Notes: generated by a model not told the origin, from the sequence alone. Positions 10,813-21,712 are shown, counted from the stretch's first letter. The stretch is 29,327 bases of DNA from Thermomucor indicae-seudaticae (GCA_000787465.1 JSYX01000442.1:1-29327), one strand, 5' to 3'. Translations and numbers: made by a program.

Positions 10813-11417
10813 GCTAGCATGCATTTGTTTCCATGGTCATACGGATGCGTGTTTCCATGGTCATATGGCGTGCAATTCCGCGGAGCAACATGCAGACCAA
10901 ATCGTTCCGCCGGAAGTACGACCGTTGCCCTCGGCTGCTGTGAGAAGTCAATAAACAGCGCGAAGCACAATCGGAACCAGGTCCGAAGGTCCGTTGATTT
11001 TCAGTTCCGGTTCAGCAACAACAAAAGACACTACAGTCTGCGATTTCTCACAATTCGGCAGCATAAGGCTATTTGCGACGACTCTCTCAACTGCAAAATG
11101 GTAAGGAGAAGCCTTCTCTAACCTTGCAACTTGGCAGCAATGGCTATTTACCACATTGCAATTTTCCCCATCAACTTCCTATTCGGGATGATGAGAGGCC
11201 ATCGCTAAATGGACTGCTCGAATGTGTAGTACCCACTATTAATAACAATAATAATAAATAATATGATGCTCCTAATATTATCATGCTATGTCTGGAGTGT
11301 CTTGTACATTCTTCGTTGTGTCTTGATCTGTTAGGATATCCCATCATTCGCTCTCGGTATTTCATACCCCGTTTTCTGTCTCGGGCGAATTTGCCGCGTT
11401 GTTCCACATAAAGCGGG
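10813..11417. other. region upstream of the ferric reductase gene
   Basis: No gene is seen. It contains a short near-direct repeat (TTTCCATGGTCATA twice within 10828-10867) and an AT-rich patch of AAT-type triplets near 11239-11265. It must hold the promoter of the downstream reductase. I could not identify an iron-responsive GATA-type site with confidence. Confidence 0.35.
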
Positions 11418-13261
11418 ATGGAGCAGGTCTTCAGTAAACGATCGCTGGCGTGGACAGGAATTGTATTGTTCACAGTATTGGTTGCGACTCAAGTCTTTTC
11501 AAACACTCAGTTTGTGATTTCAGTTCATGATGTACCTGAAGCGACACCTGAACAGCAACAGCAACCGAACCTGGAGGCGGATGCTGCTCGTTATACTCGG
11601 AACTACAGTACTTTATGGCAATACCTTGTCTCACTTTCGGTCATCTACCTCGTCCTAGCAATATTATCACATCAACAGCCGCCGGCAAAAGGGCCCTGGT
11701 GCCGCGTGCGTTATATACTAAACTACGAGGTCGCCATCCTGAATGCCAACCTGAGTCTTGCCACAGTAATTCAGGTCGCTGGATTAGCTTTGCTCAACAT
11801 GATTCACTTGATGCGGAAACGTGTCATTGCTGACCAGGGAGGGCGAAGCTTGTTCCATCAAGAATACAGCAACAGGGCAGCCCAGCTAGCGGTTTGCAAC
11901 ATGGCCGTTGCAGTTGCTTTTGCGGCACAAGGATCCACCTTGTGGCAGTGGCGAGATCGACGCTTGTTTGATCAGCCAATGTCTTGGCACGCTTGGTTCG
12001 CACGGTTTGCTGGCGTGTTTGCTCTTTATCACGGATGCTATCAGTTGCTGCGCAATTATCCGCGTCAGGGATACGATTTCTTGCTTACCATTGGATCTAA
12101 CGTGCGGTACGCGACGGGCACGGGCATGCTGATTGCGGCGGCAACGCTTGTGCTTTTCTCTCATCCACTTGTCAGAACCTATTCTTATCGTCTCTTTCGG
12201 ATCTCCCATATTGCGTCCTTCTTCGGTCTGGTGTTGTTGGGCTGCTGGCATCATTGGGCGTTTACCGTGTTTTATGTAACGACGTTGTTTGTTTGGTGTG
12301 TTGACCAGTGGCACCATCGCGCGATCCCAGCCAAAGTCATCCAGCTAAGGTCGTTGCCAGGTCGAGTAAGCCAGCTCGTCATCGAAACAACTTACTCTAT
12401 CGCTACTACCGTGAGACCGGGCCAGTTTGTGTTTGTTTCCTTTTCAGACTCTTGGTGGAAGAGTCGATTAGACTCGCATCCGTTTTCAATATGCCGTGCT
12501 CAGCGAGTTGGTAAGCCAAAGGATGTTTGTATGTCTCACAAATATTAACTAGAAGAGTGCAGAGACTTCAGAGTCGTCTGCCAGTGTCATTCTTACCTTT
12601 TATGTCAAGGCATCAGGCAGATCAACTTCTGCATTATATGAACTGGCTCGATCGTCTTTGGAAACTGAAAAGATACATACCATGCGTGTCAGCGTACCGA
12701 TCGGCAATCCGTCAGTGGATAGAAGCGGTCGAGGCTATGGAGACTTTCCTGTCGTTGTGCTTGTCGCTGAAGGGATAGGTATCACGCCATGGATTGCAGT
12801 GCTTCACGACTTGAGCCAGTGCAAGACACGTCCAGTAGAAGTCATTGTATTCTGGAGTGTCCGTGATTATGGTAAGATAAGTTGGACATGATCAGTCCAC
12901 ATGCAGAAACTGATTTCTTTTGGGCGATCTAGATATGCTGGAGTCATTCCTACCCGAATTTCAGGATTCGTTGAGCCAAGTCTGCGGTAGCAACCTTCAT
13001 GTTTTTTTGACTCGGAGACAGGATTCAGACATCGAAGATCCTTTATTATCCCCTATGGGCGGTGTGCAGATCACGAAAGGCAGGCCTAACTATGCAACAT
13101 TGCTAGAAGACGTTAGAGTTCGGCATCCGAGTACAGATGTTGTGTTGGGCATTTGTGCCCATAATGAGACTATCCGGCTTTGCTCCAACGTTGCAAGAAG
13201 CGCTCGTTACAGCAATGGTCAATCCATGTGGACATTACGTTGTGAGCGATTTGAATTCTAG
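11418..13261 (+). CDS. FRE-type ferric/cupric reductase (flavocytochrome b)
   Basis: Three exons (11418-12510, 12563-12871, 12933-13261) encode 576 residues. Membrane helices start at about residue 12. The bis-haem pattern H-x13-H appears twice, at H191/H205 and H264/H278, as expected of the ferric-reductase transmembrane domain. The FAD-binding motif HPFSI lies at residues 354-358. The NADPH site reads AEGIGITPW, and the chain ends with WTLRCERFEF, the usual C-terminal aromatic tail. Such enzymes pass electrons from cytosolic NADPH across the plasma or vacuolar membrane to reduce Fe(III) or Cu(II) before uptake. The exon 2 acceptor is placed at 12563, where the reading phase fits; a nearby in-phase AG at 12551-12552 would need a different donor. 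Absence of the NADPH-oxidase partner genes and the overall layout favour FRE over NOX, but the substrate is not shown by sequence. Confidence 0.9.
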
Positions 13262-13341
13262 ATGTATATCCATCCATGTATATAGAAAGCAACTTATACC
13301 CTTCATTAATCTAGTTTATACAGTATTCATCGTAATACACA

Positions 13342-13857
13342 TTACACTGCATACAAAGTAGAACGTGATGTTGTCATCAAATGATATCGGCTGCTGCTAC
13401 GTGGAGCAGGGACAAAAACATCTGTGTAGTCTTCTGCTTCTATTCCATTTGTCAGTGGAACCATGTATGGCGTACGGAAAACGCAAATAGCGTTTTAACC
13501 AAAAGATCTACACATGATACTTGGCTGACGACCACTCACCAAAAGGACGCCCACCTTGAAGATACATACTGAGATGGTGTCCCAAGCGTGCAACCTGTGG
13601 ATAAAACGCGATGGCGCGCTCAAGCCTCGGTGGTTTACCGATATTGTATCCATAAACACACGCCAGCATAATATGTGGCATGCAAATGGGAAACCTTTGA
13701 TGCATGCGCCTACTGTAGGTAGTCGTGAATACGACCCCTTGACCACGACTTCTTGCACCGAGCTGGTTCCAGATGATGGGCCAAACTGCTCAAGTACACG
13801 ACGTTCTCCGTTTTCTGCTTGTTCATGACAAGCCCCGTCAGCGCCGACGTACGTCAA
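13342..13857 (-). pseudogene. interrupted open frame, unrecognised
   Basis: One frame is open from 13857 to 13342 except for a single TAA at 13495-13497. The part after the stop (VPLTNGIEAEDYTDVFVPAP) reads like a genuine protein C-terminus. The part before it (ERRVLEQFGPSSGTSS) also looks coding, but begins without an ATG. Candidate donors and acceptors exist, for instance one intron that would skip the TAA and another of 49 bp starting after GTSS, so an intact spliced gene is possible. Other frames in the same stretch are also open. I do not recognise the family. It is convergent with the ferric reductase. Confidence 0.3.
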
Positions 13858-14201
13858 GCAGGTGAGGTCCCGTCAAGAGCTGTAGACTTTAGCGAAAAAA
13901 AAAGATATTCTAGGCTTATGAAACAGCGGTCCACTATTTGCCGTTGCTGAGCTATCACAATTACACCTCATTCTGTAACTGCCAGTATCGGGAGCTTTTA
14001 TGCACGGAAAAGATATTGCCTATTGCTACTATTTACAGCTCGAATTCATCATAAGAGAAGGATAAGAAGGCATACACAGGGAACGGAAGGGCCGGGAAAC
14101 CGGGCTGTTAGGAAGAAAGGGCTAAAAATATATGAATATCTTTACAAGGGAGCATATGGCGTATTTGCGAGAGCAAAAATGGGCAAGCAAAAAGGGACAG
14201 A
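13858..14201. other. intergenic, nothing recognisable
   Basis: No gene is seen in this 344-bp stretch. It lies downstream of the zinc-finger gene and should contain its 3' end. Confidence 0.35.
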
Positions 14202-14793
14202 TTAGGAGGAGTGCTTTCGTCTTATGTGTTGCTGCAGAATCCTAGGTGATCGATATACTTTGGAACAGAGTGAACAGTGAACTACTTCTCGCTTCGGGTT
14301 TAAGTTGCAGTGATATCGTTCGTGCTCAGTAACGGCGCAGCGCTGAGTAAACCAAGTGGAACAATATCGACATTGCGCTTGTTTTGGTTCGCGATCAGGA
14401 TTCTTCTCGCAGGCGATCTGTTCATGGACTTTAATACTGGCGCGTACTGAAAACCAAGTGGAGCAATATCGACACTGCACTTGTTCTGGTTCGCGATCAG
14501 GATTCTTCTCGCAGGCGGTCTGTTCATGGCGTTGAGCCCGGCAGGGCAGAGTAAACTGCTTCCCGCAGTACGAACATGGTATGTGCTCGATTTTGCGTTC
14601 TGGATTCAAACGGCAAGTGACTCGTTCATGTCGGAGAGCAGACGCGTGCGATGTACATTGCTTTCCGCAATGCCGACATGTTGCTTGCCTAATGCTAATG
14701 GAAAAGGTAAATCGTTGAGTGGGAACCAAACAAGAGATTTGCAGTGTGGGCTGCTGACACTTACCGGTCAACGGTTCGCTTTGTCTTCGTCAT
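14202..14793 (-). CDS. five-finger C2HC/C2H2 zinc-finger protein
   Basis: Two exons (14793-14765 and 14688-14202) encode 171 residues. Translation starts MTKTKRTVDR, and the intron has a consensus GTAAGT donor and TTAG acceptor. Five fingers follow. The first four are C-x2-C-x12-H-x4-C (C2HC, with Cys replacing the last His), and the fifth is a classical C2H2 finger (CSLC with HIRRKH). The linkers after fingers 1-4 share an NPxRE pattern, and fingers 3 and 4 are nearly identical at DNA level with a 102-bp offset, showing recent duplication. The fold predicts nucleic-acid binding. The protein is almost entirely fingers, with no activation or other domain, so the target is unknown. Confidence 0.75.
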
Positions 14794-14951
14794 GAAGAAT
14801 ACTCAAACAATAAAACATCATTTTTGATGCTGCCTGAACCGTCATTTATTCCTTTCGACTGTATTTCTACCGCCAATAACGAGACAAACGGCACAGTACA
14901 TGTAATGACGGCAACTATAGGGATAATCTGACTCGAGTACAGCCGACTCAT
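14790..14951 (-). CDS. 53-residue open frame overlapping the zinc-finger start
   Basis: A frame starting MSRLYSSQ at 14951 contains a predicted single membrane helix (IIPIVAVITCTVPFVSLLAV) and ends with TGA at 14792-14790. That stop overlaps the zinc-finger start codon as ATGA. It could be an upstream ORF in the same transcript or a chance frame. I do not recognise it. Confidence 0.2.
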   Translation of the reverse strand: MSRLYSSQIIPIVAVITCTVPFVSLLAVEIQSKGINDGSGSIKNDVLLFEYSS

Positions 14952-15035
14952 TGCTGCAAGTTCAGAACGACCACCTCCATCCGACGTAGGACCTTTTGCC
15001 CAGTGGAACACCTTCAGCTGCGCAATTGTCTTGTA

Positions 15036-15875
15036 CAGTAAGCGCTCGATTCAGTGCTCGCTCCTTGGAACTCAAAAACTGATCACTAAATCGAAATATC
15101 ACCGAATCGAACTTGAGTTCAGCTTACATATCTGCACTATGTCCATGGCTTATCCATCAATCTTAGCCCCGCCCTTAGTAGGACCCAATGTAAAGAAAAT
15201 GTGTATTCAGGTCAAATATCATAGAAGCTCTTAATTTTGTAAAATTACAGTAAACAGTAAATTTCGCACTGCAGGAAGAGTTATACGGGCCTTCTCAGCA
15301 GACCAGTCCGCCTGAGAGGGCCACCTGCTACTAAGATAACAGAAAGCGCGAGCACAAAGCCTCTTATACTCTTTGACTGGGAGATAGTGCATAATAAGCG
15401 ACGATGTCGTAAAGCGTGATCTAGATCTCAGTTACGAACAAACTTTGGGATTATTCGTAGTAAGACAGATCCAAGAGACTATCGATACGGTTCGAAAATG
15501 TCAGCAGTAAGACCGGTAAGCCCGAAGTTTAGTACAATGTTTTCCTTTTTGCTCATAAACCAAACGTACACAGTATTTGATAGTTGCCGCAGCTTCAAAG
15601 AGGGTACACTAGTAGCCATTGAGCAAGCATTAAACGAAGATAAAGGTGAACGGAGGCCTATCGACCAAAACTAAAGAGGAACTGTCCAAATGCTCGTAGC
15701 CCAAAGGTAACTGAAAGCTGCATATACCAGCTACGCTCGTGAATATTCAAAACGTAGTGAAATAGGCGAAACGCTCAAACGAGCCCAGAAATGAAGTCAT
15801 GATTGGCTTCCGATTTAATGATATCATATGAAGGTGATCATTAAATCGAAATATCACTAAATCGAGCGCTTACTG
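15036..15875. mobile_element. TA-flanked inverted-repeat element (Tc1/mariner-pogo type), no transposase
   Basis: The left end at 15036 starts CAGTAAGCGCTCGATT. The right end at 15875 is its reverse complement, and both ends are flanked by TA (15034-15035 and 15876-15877). The motif TAAATCGAAATATCAC occurs near both ends in the same orientation (about 15086 and 15843), so the left end carries an extra copy of the right subterminal sequence. The 840-bp interior has no recognisable transposase frame. It is best read as a non-autonomous or decayed element. Confidence 0.75.
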
Positions 15876-16138
15876 TATAGACCGTGAGCCGAAATTGCTA
15901 GCAAAGAGAAAGGAGATGAAACGAAAATGCTAGTTGTTGGGATCTTTATTATAGATTAAAATAGCATGCATGCATGCATATATACAAGCCATTTTCCTTC
16001 CTTTTTTAAAAGAGAGCGATACGTTCATTAGCGCAGTGGCTCTCAAATGGAACCAAGACAGCTGCGGATTTCTTAACCATAGTGTTGGCAAGGACACACC
16101 GTGGAATCAGACCGATTTCGGAAAACACTCTCAGGATC

Positions 16139-16162
16139 TTTTTCTTTCTTTCTTTCTTTCTT

Positions 16163-16195
<33 letters not shown>
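16139..16195. repeat. compound (TTTC)n(CT)n(TA)n microsatellite
   Basis: The run passes from TTTC units to CT units to TA units without a break. Confidence 0.95.
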
Positions 16196-16481
16196 TAGCC
16201 CAAAAGTGCAGTAATGCTGTCAGCAATACTGGCCGTCAAGCATCCAACTGTTTTGATCATCAGTCTATTGCTCGTGGACCAGCCAAACAGGACCGCTTTC
16301 TCCGAAAATGCCTCACCTCCTGACTAGCTGCGGAATTGATCCCGCAAAGGGTTGTCAGCTCAAAAATTTTTGGGACATTCTGCGAAAAAACGTGATAAGC
16401 TCACGTATACCAAATAAAAAGCTATAAACAGACACCCTTATTACAGTCCATTCCCATACATGTCTTCTTCCTTTTTTCACA

Positions 16482-16720
16482 AAACACTTATGACTCTTGA
16501 TCATATCTTCGACTCTCGTATTCATACCGTGTCTTGTTGACCGTGTCTCAAACTAGACCTTGTCATTACATATCGGTCACCAACACTCGAAATCCTCGAC
16601 GCTGCAACATCTTCTTGCTAAACACTTGATCATATGTTCGACTCCTGTGCCCGTATCGTGTCTTGTTGGACGCGTCTCAAACTAATCTCTGTCACTATAT
16701 ATCTCACAACACTCGAACAC
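16482..16720 (+). repeat. diverged tandem duplication, offset 129 bp
   Basis: The sequence TTGATCATATCTTCGACTC, followed by GTGTCTTGTTG, GTCTCAAACTA, TGTCA and AACACTCGAA, occurs from about 16497 and again in the same order from about 16626. The copies differ by substitutions and small gaps. No coding frame runs through both. Confidence 0.75.
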
Positions 16721-16858
16721 AGCAACACCCCTTTGGTCTCTTGCTGGTTCTCCTATCTCTGAGTTTGCTTCCGGTCCGTTCGTATTGGCGCATGTCGCTC
16801 GCTCTCCCTGGCGTATGGACCTTTTCGTGGTTGACCTACCAGGCTTTCGGCATTTTTA

Positions 16859-16902
16859 CAGTGCCCCCTCGATAAAGTGATCACTTTATCGAGCGGACAC
16901 TG
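16859..16902. mobile_element. 44-bp TA-flanked element made only of two 22-bp inverted repeats
   Basis: The left half starts CAGTGCCCCCTCGATAAAGT. The right half is its reverse complement apart from two bases (20 of 22 match). TA flanks both sides (16857-16858 and 16903-16904). The centre is the palindrome ATAAAGTGATCACTTTAT. It looks like the two termini of a TA-target transposon joined back to back after loss of the interior. Confidence 0.75.
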
Positions 16903-16904
16903 TA

Positions 16905-17221
16905 TCCTGTTATGAATCCTCTCCCCGAACTTCATCTCTGTGTTGTTCCTGCTGGGTTACATGTGGGCTTGGTCCTTTGGCTGCTGATGCTCTTTATACC
17001 AGAAACTCGCAAAGAACCCTTAGACTGCTGAATCCGCCGCTCCTTTCCTCTTGACTCCTTTCACGGCGGTGAAGTCAATAGGCTCCAAGCAGTGTTCAGA
17101 TGGCATCTTAGTCCAAGAAGGAAAAAAAAGATAATGAGGATGCAAAACGTGCCTAGCAATCATAACATGACCGGAAGAAGCGCAAATTATAAGGACAGCG
17201 TTGCCGCCGAGGTTTCTATTA
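16905..17221. other. intergenic, nothing recognisable
   Basis: This short stretch lies between the 44-bp palindrome and the stop of the downstream minus-strand gene. It should contain that gene's 3' untranslated region. No gene is seen. Confidence 0.35.
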
Positions 17222-18451
17222 TTAGCCCACAATCTGACCCCAAGTGTTATTCAAAGACTGCATTGCCCAGTTTGCATTCTGTACGGCTTCGGTCCTTGAA
17301 TCCATCTGCTCCTCCTGCTTCTTTTCGCGCCAGAAGGCCAAGTCTTGCATCACATGTCCCTTGACGACCGTTGTGTAAATCCAGGTAAAACAGAGCATGA
17401 GAAACGAGCCCAGTCCGAATATGATGTATCCTGCATTCTCGGCGTTCGAGACATTGGCATTCGTAAGGATAATAATGAGCTTGACAAAGAAACCTATAAT
17501 GAGCATCAGACCCCAAGCGAACGTCATGACCCGCATATCTCGTCGGAATCGCGCCAAATGTGTATACATCCAGTCCAGTTTCTCGGCCTTGGACATCCTT
17601 TGCGCATTCACCAAACGCTCGTCGTCCCGTTGCTGAAGCGCCGGGTCTTCCTCGGTGCGAGGCATGATTTGATTGGTCACCTGGAACACCAGTGGCCTCA
17701 GTTCAAAGGAACCGATCCGGATGGGGATAATGGAGATGACGCAAAATAGACCCACAAGGAGCGGGACGATGCCCTCACAGATGGCCTGGACTTGGCCTGA
17801 TGGTTGTGCAATGGACTATATACAGAGAGCACAGTTAGTTAACTAACCAACTAATGATAAAGGAGTAAGCGTTTTTTTTTGCGCGTTACCAGAATGCCCG
17901 ATATGAGGAAACTGATACCGGAGACCAAACCCAGTGGATCAAACTGCTTCTCTCGTATCATGCGCCTAATAATAAACACAATGTAAATGGGGATGTATGG
18001 AGCTGATAAGAACTATAATTTACAGAATGACGATAGCAAGTGGAGGGCAGGACGCCACGATCATTGCCAGAACCTGGCCGATATAGGGTCTCAAGACATG
18101 GTATAACAGGATGGGTAAACCGACGGACCATAGTATTGCAAGAATGAAGTTCAATATTGGACGGCCGCGTATGAATTCGAAACTGAAAATATCTTGCAGG
18201 GTCCCCAAATCCATTGGAAGATCCGGGTTTTGCTCTCCCGGCGCGTACTTGTTCAGGGGTCGTTGCTCACCACCATCATTGTCATTCGCATTGCCATTAC
18301 TGTCAGGGTTGTCTTCATATGCATTGACCGGGTAATTCGTAGCGCTGGAGTAACCGCCATTATCGTCGTAGCAGTTTTGTTGCTGTGGTGTATACGCTGC
18401 AGGGCCTTGGCTGTTGATTCCGGTATCAGATTTCCGCGACCAGAATGGCAT
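17222..18451 (-). CDS. six-helix membrane protein, VC0807-like
   Basis: Three exons (18451-18024, 17965-17890, 17815-17222) encode 365 residues. The first 90 or so residues are polar and disordered, rich in Asn, Asp, Gln and Gly. Six hydrophobic segments follow: FILAILWSVGLPILLYHVL, VLAMIVASCPPLAIVIL, LVSGISFLISGIL, VPLLVGLFCVISIIP, TFAWGLMLIIGFFVKLIIIL and YIIFGLGSFLMLCFTWIYTT. The pattern of a proline pair in helix 2, then a basic loop (RMIREKQFDPLG) and a short helix 3, recalls the VC0807/septation-type membrane family; this assignment is tentative. No catalytic residues are evident. The start at 18451 has a good CAACATG context; the frame extends upstream only with a GTG. The phases close at both introns. 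Confidence 0.78.
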
Positions 18452-19814
18452 GTTGGGAAGGCGAGGAGCAAACAAATTCACATTACAGGAAACAGTAAAC
18501 TCGATTCTTCGGGAAACACTTCCGGGGACCCTCTCTTGTTTTCGGGACGATTATTTTGCCGTAGTTATTGTTTCTCTTAAGGGTCAGGGCCTAACCTGCT
18601 TTGTCGTGTCTTCGTTCTGGTTGGCTGACTGTCCAGGATTTCGGATTCTTTGTCTTGGTCCCAATGAAAGGTCGCCCTCCATGTCTCCAAACTAGAGGTC
18701 ATCGTATGAGTTGCAAAGATAGTGAGACCCACCAATTGTTTGCCTTTCTCGGCTGTCTTTCCCATCATGTCATCCGCTTGTACTTCGTGTGTACGTCGCA
18801 TACGTATATCTTGAGTCCTAAGCACGAGTGTTCTCCCACCTCACCACGCACTAAACTGCAATCCAACCACTTACACCACCAATCTCCCCGCTTATACTGA
18901 TCATCACACCTCATATTTTCTTTCGACCCATATTATTACAGCTCCCTACCAACCATTTTCAATATTGGAACCCACATTAACAAAATCTGACTTCTTTATT
19001 CGCCGTATTCCTCTCACAGCATGACCCACAGGATTCTACGCATATCAAATCGACTCTATCATCTAACACCTTCTCACTTACTCGTACAAGCCGCCTGTAC
19101 TTAACCTTCGGGTGACGCGGAAAAAGGTATACGCTGGAACAACCAATATCTCCTCGCTGTGGGGACGTCGTCGCCACGCAAAGATACATTACTACGAGCT
19201 TCAATATTGCATCAACTGGGGCAGTCCTCGCGCTCACCGGCGTAAAAGAAACAGAGGGGGAAAATCGATTACGTGTTCCCACTCCTTTTTTAGCATCCTA
19301 CTACAGGCTTTGAAAGATGGCCAAAGGAGCTGCTGATTGAAGAAAACTTGTTCACAGTTTGACCTGCTATGTGCGTTTTTCCATGCAATACGTATACACG
19401 AACTCCAGTGCGATCCGGCTAAGGCATCGCTTCAGTCGTGCGTTCCTTGATGGTCTACATTGGGTATTTTGGACCTGATAACTGGGACTTGCCGAAGGAA
19501 ACCAACCGATCATGTGTCAATGTCGACGAGCGTACTCTACTGGAAGACGCACGCCATGTGGAGGTCCGATCAGTGTCAAGGCTTCATCTGTCTGAACATT
19601 TTCAAGGTTGTATGTTGGAAGCCTATCGTCAAGGTTCGTCACGCAAGGCGCTGCGTCATGTCTTTGGAAGAAGCGCCGAGTATCGGAAACTTATCCGCTA
19701 GAAATTGCCATTTGCAGACAAGATTGAGACCATTCAAAAACCGCTCATGTTACGCGCGCGCTTGCGTGCGAAAAGCGAACTGGAACTGCTGCTTCTTTCT
19801 TCTTCTTGTTCCTC
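18452..19814. other. divergent intergenic region
   Basis: This 1.36-kb region lies between the minus-strand membrane-protein gene and the plus-strand carboxypeptidase gene and should carry both promoters. Short open frames near 19112-19336 and 19450-19701 have no recognisable character. Just upstream of the carboxypeptidase ATG there is a CG-alternating patch (CGCGCGC near 19755) and a pyrimidine-rich stretch, which is common near fungal transcription starts. Confidence 0.4.
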
Positions 19815-21665
19815 ATGCCAACTCTGTCATTTCTGACTAAAACAGCCGCAGTGGCAGCAGCCGTCTTTTGCGCTGCTACTACGGCCAGTGCTGCTGAAGG
19901 AAATTTTTTCCGACAACAAGTCGAGGGTTTGACCAATACTTGGAACCATGCGCACGATATTATCCAGGAGGGTCTCAAGGAATGGTTGCCAAAGTTCCCT
20001 ATTCACCACGATAATGATGACTTTATCAAGACTTTTTCCCATCCTGCCTTTCCAGAATACTCGATGCGCTACAAGACACCTTCCCTATGTGACCCAAACG
20101 TGAAACAGGTAAAGGACATGCTTGATTGACTCAAAAAAAAAACCGTTCAACCCAATAATCATGGTTTCGTAGGTAACTGGCTACTTGGATGTGGATGATG
20201 ATAAGCACTTTTTCTTTTGGTTCTTTGAATCTCGCAACAAGCCCCAAGAGGACCCACTTGTTCTTTGGCTTAACGGTGGTCCCGGCTGCTCCTCTTTGAC
20301 TGGCTTATTCATGGAATTGGGGTAAGGAAAAAAAAAACTTGATAAGGAAAACTTGTTTCCCGGGCATTTAACAACATGTATGCACATACAGTCCATGTGT
20401 TGTCAATGAAGCAGGTGACGATACATACATTAACGAATACTCTTGGAACAACAATGCTAGCGTCATTTTCCTGGACCAGGTAATATTGCGTTCTACAGAA
20501 CACGGTAACAGACACTGGTCTAAAAACAAATGTCAGCCTCTCAACGTTGGTTACTCTTATGGAAGCCGTGGAGCTACCAACACAGTTGCTGCTGCCAAGG
20601 ATGTCTATGCTTTTCTTCAACTGTTCTTTAAAGAATTCAAAGAGTATGCGAAGCTTGACTTCCATATTGCAGGAGAATCATGTGAGTCCCTCAATCCCCA
20701 GCTGATCGTTCTTTATCTTATTAGACGTTTATATTTGTATAGATGCCGGTCATTACATTCCTGCCATTGGCGGTGTGATCAACAAGAACAACAAGGGCGA
20801 GTTCACAGTTGCTGGCTTGCAAGAACACAAGCCTTCTCTGGCCAACATCAATCTAAAGAGTTTGCTGATTGGCAATGGCCTTACGGATCCTCTCGTTCAG
20901 TACAAGTATTATGCCAAAATGGCGTGCGATAACTCGTATGGACCGGTGTTGGATCAATACGCATGCGAGAGAATGGAAGCTCAGTACCCTGCCTGCGCTC
21001 GGCTGATTGAAAACTGCTACCGGACCCAAAACGTCTTTGCTTGCTTGCCAGCGGCCATGAAATGCAACAAGGATCAAATTCAGCCCTATCAACAGACTGG
21101 CAAGAACCCTTACGATGTCCGAGAAGACTGCAAGGGAAGCAATCTATGCTACGAGATTCTGGAGAGCGTTCAAAAATACTTGAACCGGGAAGATGTCAAG
21201 AAGGCTGTTGGCGCTCAAGTCCGGGAATATGAAAGCTGTAACATGCAAATCAATTTCCAGTTTAACGTATGTTCCTTTGGGATATGTGTGTGTCCTTTCT
21301 AACTTGTTTGTATATAGCTTGCCGGTGACTGGATGCGGCCGTATGTTGATGAAGTGCCTCCTGTTCTTGAAGATGGTATCCGGGTACTGATTTACGCTGG
21401 AGATGCTGACTTTATCTGCAATTGGTTCGGCAACAAGGCATGGACCTTGGAGTTGCCTTGGAGTGGTGGTGAAGAATTCGCAGCAGCCAATGATACAGAA
21501 TGGTACTCGACTACAGCTGGCGAAGAGGGTGGTGAGCTCCGCAGAACAAAGGACGGTAGATTCGCATTCCTGCGCGTCTTCGGTGCTGGACACATGGTTC
21601 CGTATGATCAGCCTGCGTACGCACTTGATATGCTGAATAGCTGGTTGCGCGAGGAGTTGCAGTAA
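19815..21665 (+). CDS. serine carboxypeptidase, carboxypeptidase Y type
   Basis: Six exons (19815-20108, 20173-20321, 20392-20479, 20537-20681, 20743-21266, 21318-21665) encode 515 residues. An N-terminal signal peptide (about residues 1-27, [13 protein letters not shown]) is followed by a short propeptide. The S10-family landmarks are all present: [13 protein letters not shown] for the oxyanion site, the nucleophile Ser225 in GESYAGHYIP, Asp in [11 protein letters not shown] (residues 426-435), and His492 in [11 protein letters not shown]. The family removes C-terminal residues from peptides at acid pH, normally in the vacuole. The CPY-type phrases CNWFGNKAW and the Cys-rich insert around residues 280-360 support this subgroup. 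Start at 19815, because upstream in-frame codons lack ATG. An AATAAA lies 42 bp after the stop. Confidence 0.95.
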
Positions 21666-21706
21666 AAGAAACTGCGTGTATATCATCGTACTTCTTCACC
21701 AATTTG

Positions 21707-21712
21707 AATAAA
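21707..21712 (+). terminator. polyadenylation signal AATAAA
   Basis: An AATAAA hexamer lies 42 bp after the carboxypeptidase stop codon and is followed by a GT-rich stretch (GTGTGTGTGC), the usual arrangement of a cleavage/polyadenylation site. Confidence 0.6.

Larger units (their letters stand above)
15878..16858. other. repeat-rich intergenic stretch
   Basis: No gene is recognised. The stretch includes a compound microsatellite and a diverged 129-bp tandem duplication, listed separately. The rest is AT-rich sequence without motifs. Confidence 0.4.

Noticed and set aside
11886..12317. 143-codon minus-strand open frame
   Set aside because: Antisense shadow of the ferric reductase exon 1.
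16625..16645. tRNA or Pol III B box (GTTCGACTC)
   Set aside because: No matching A box, acceptor stem or cloverleaf could be folded around it.
21144..21686. 180-codon minus-strand open frame
   Set aside because: Antisense shadow across carboxypeptidase exons and an intron.
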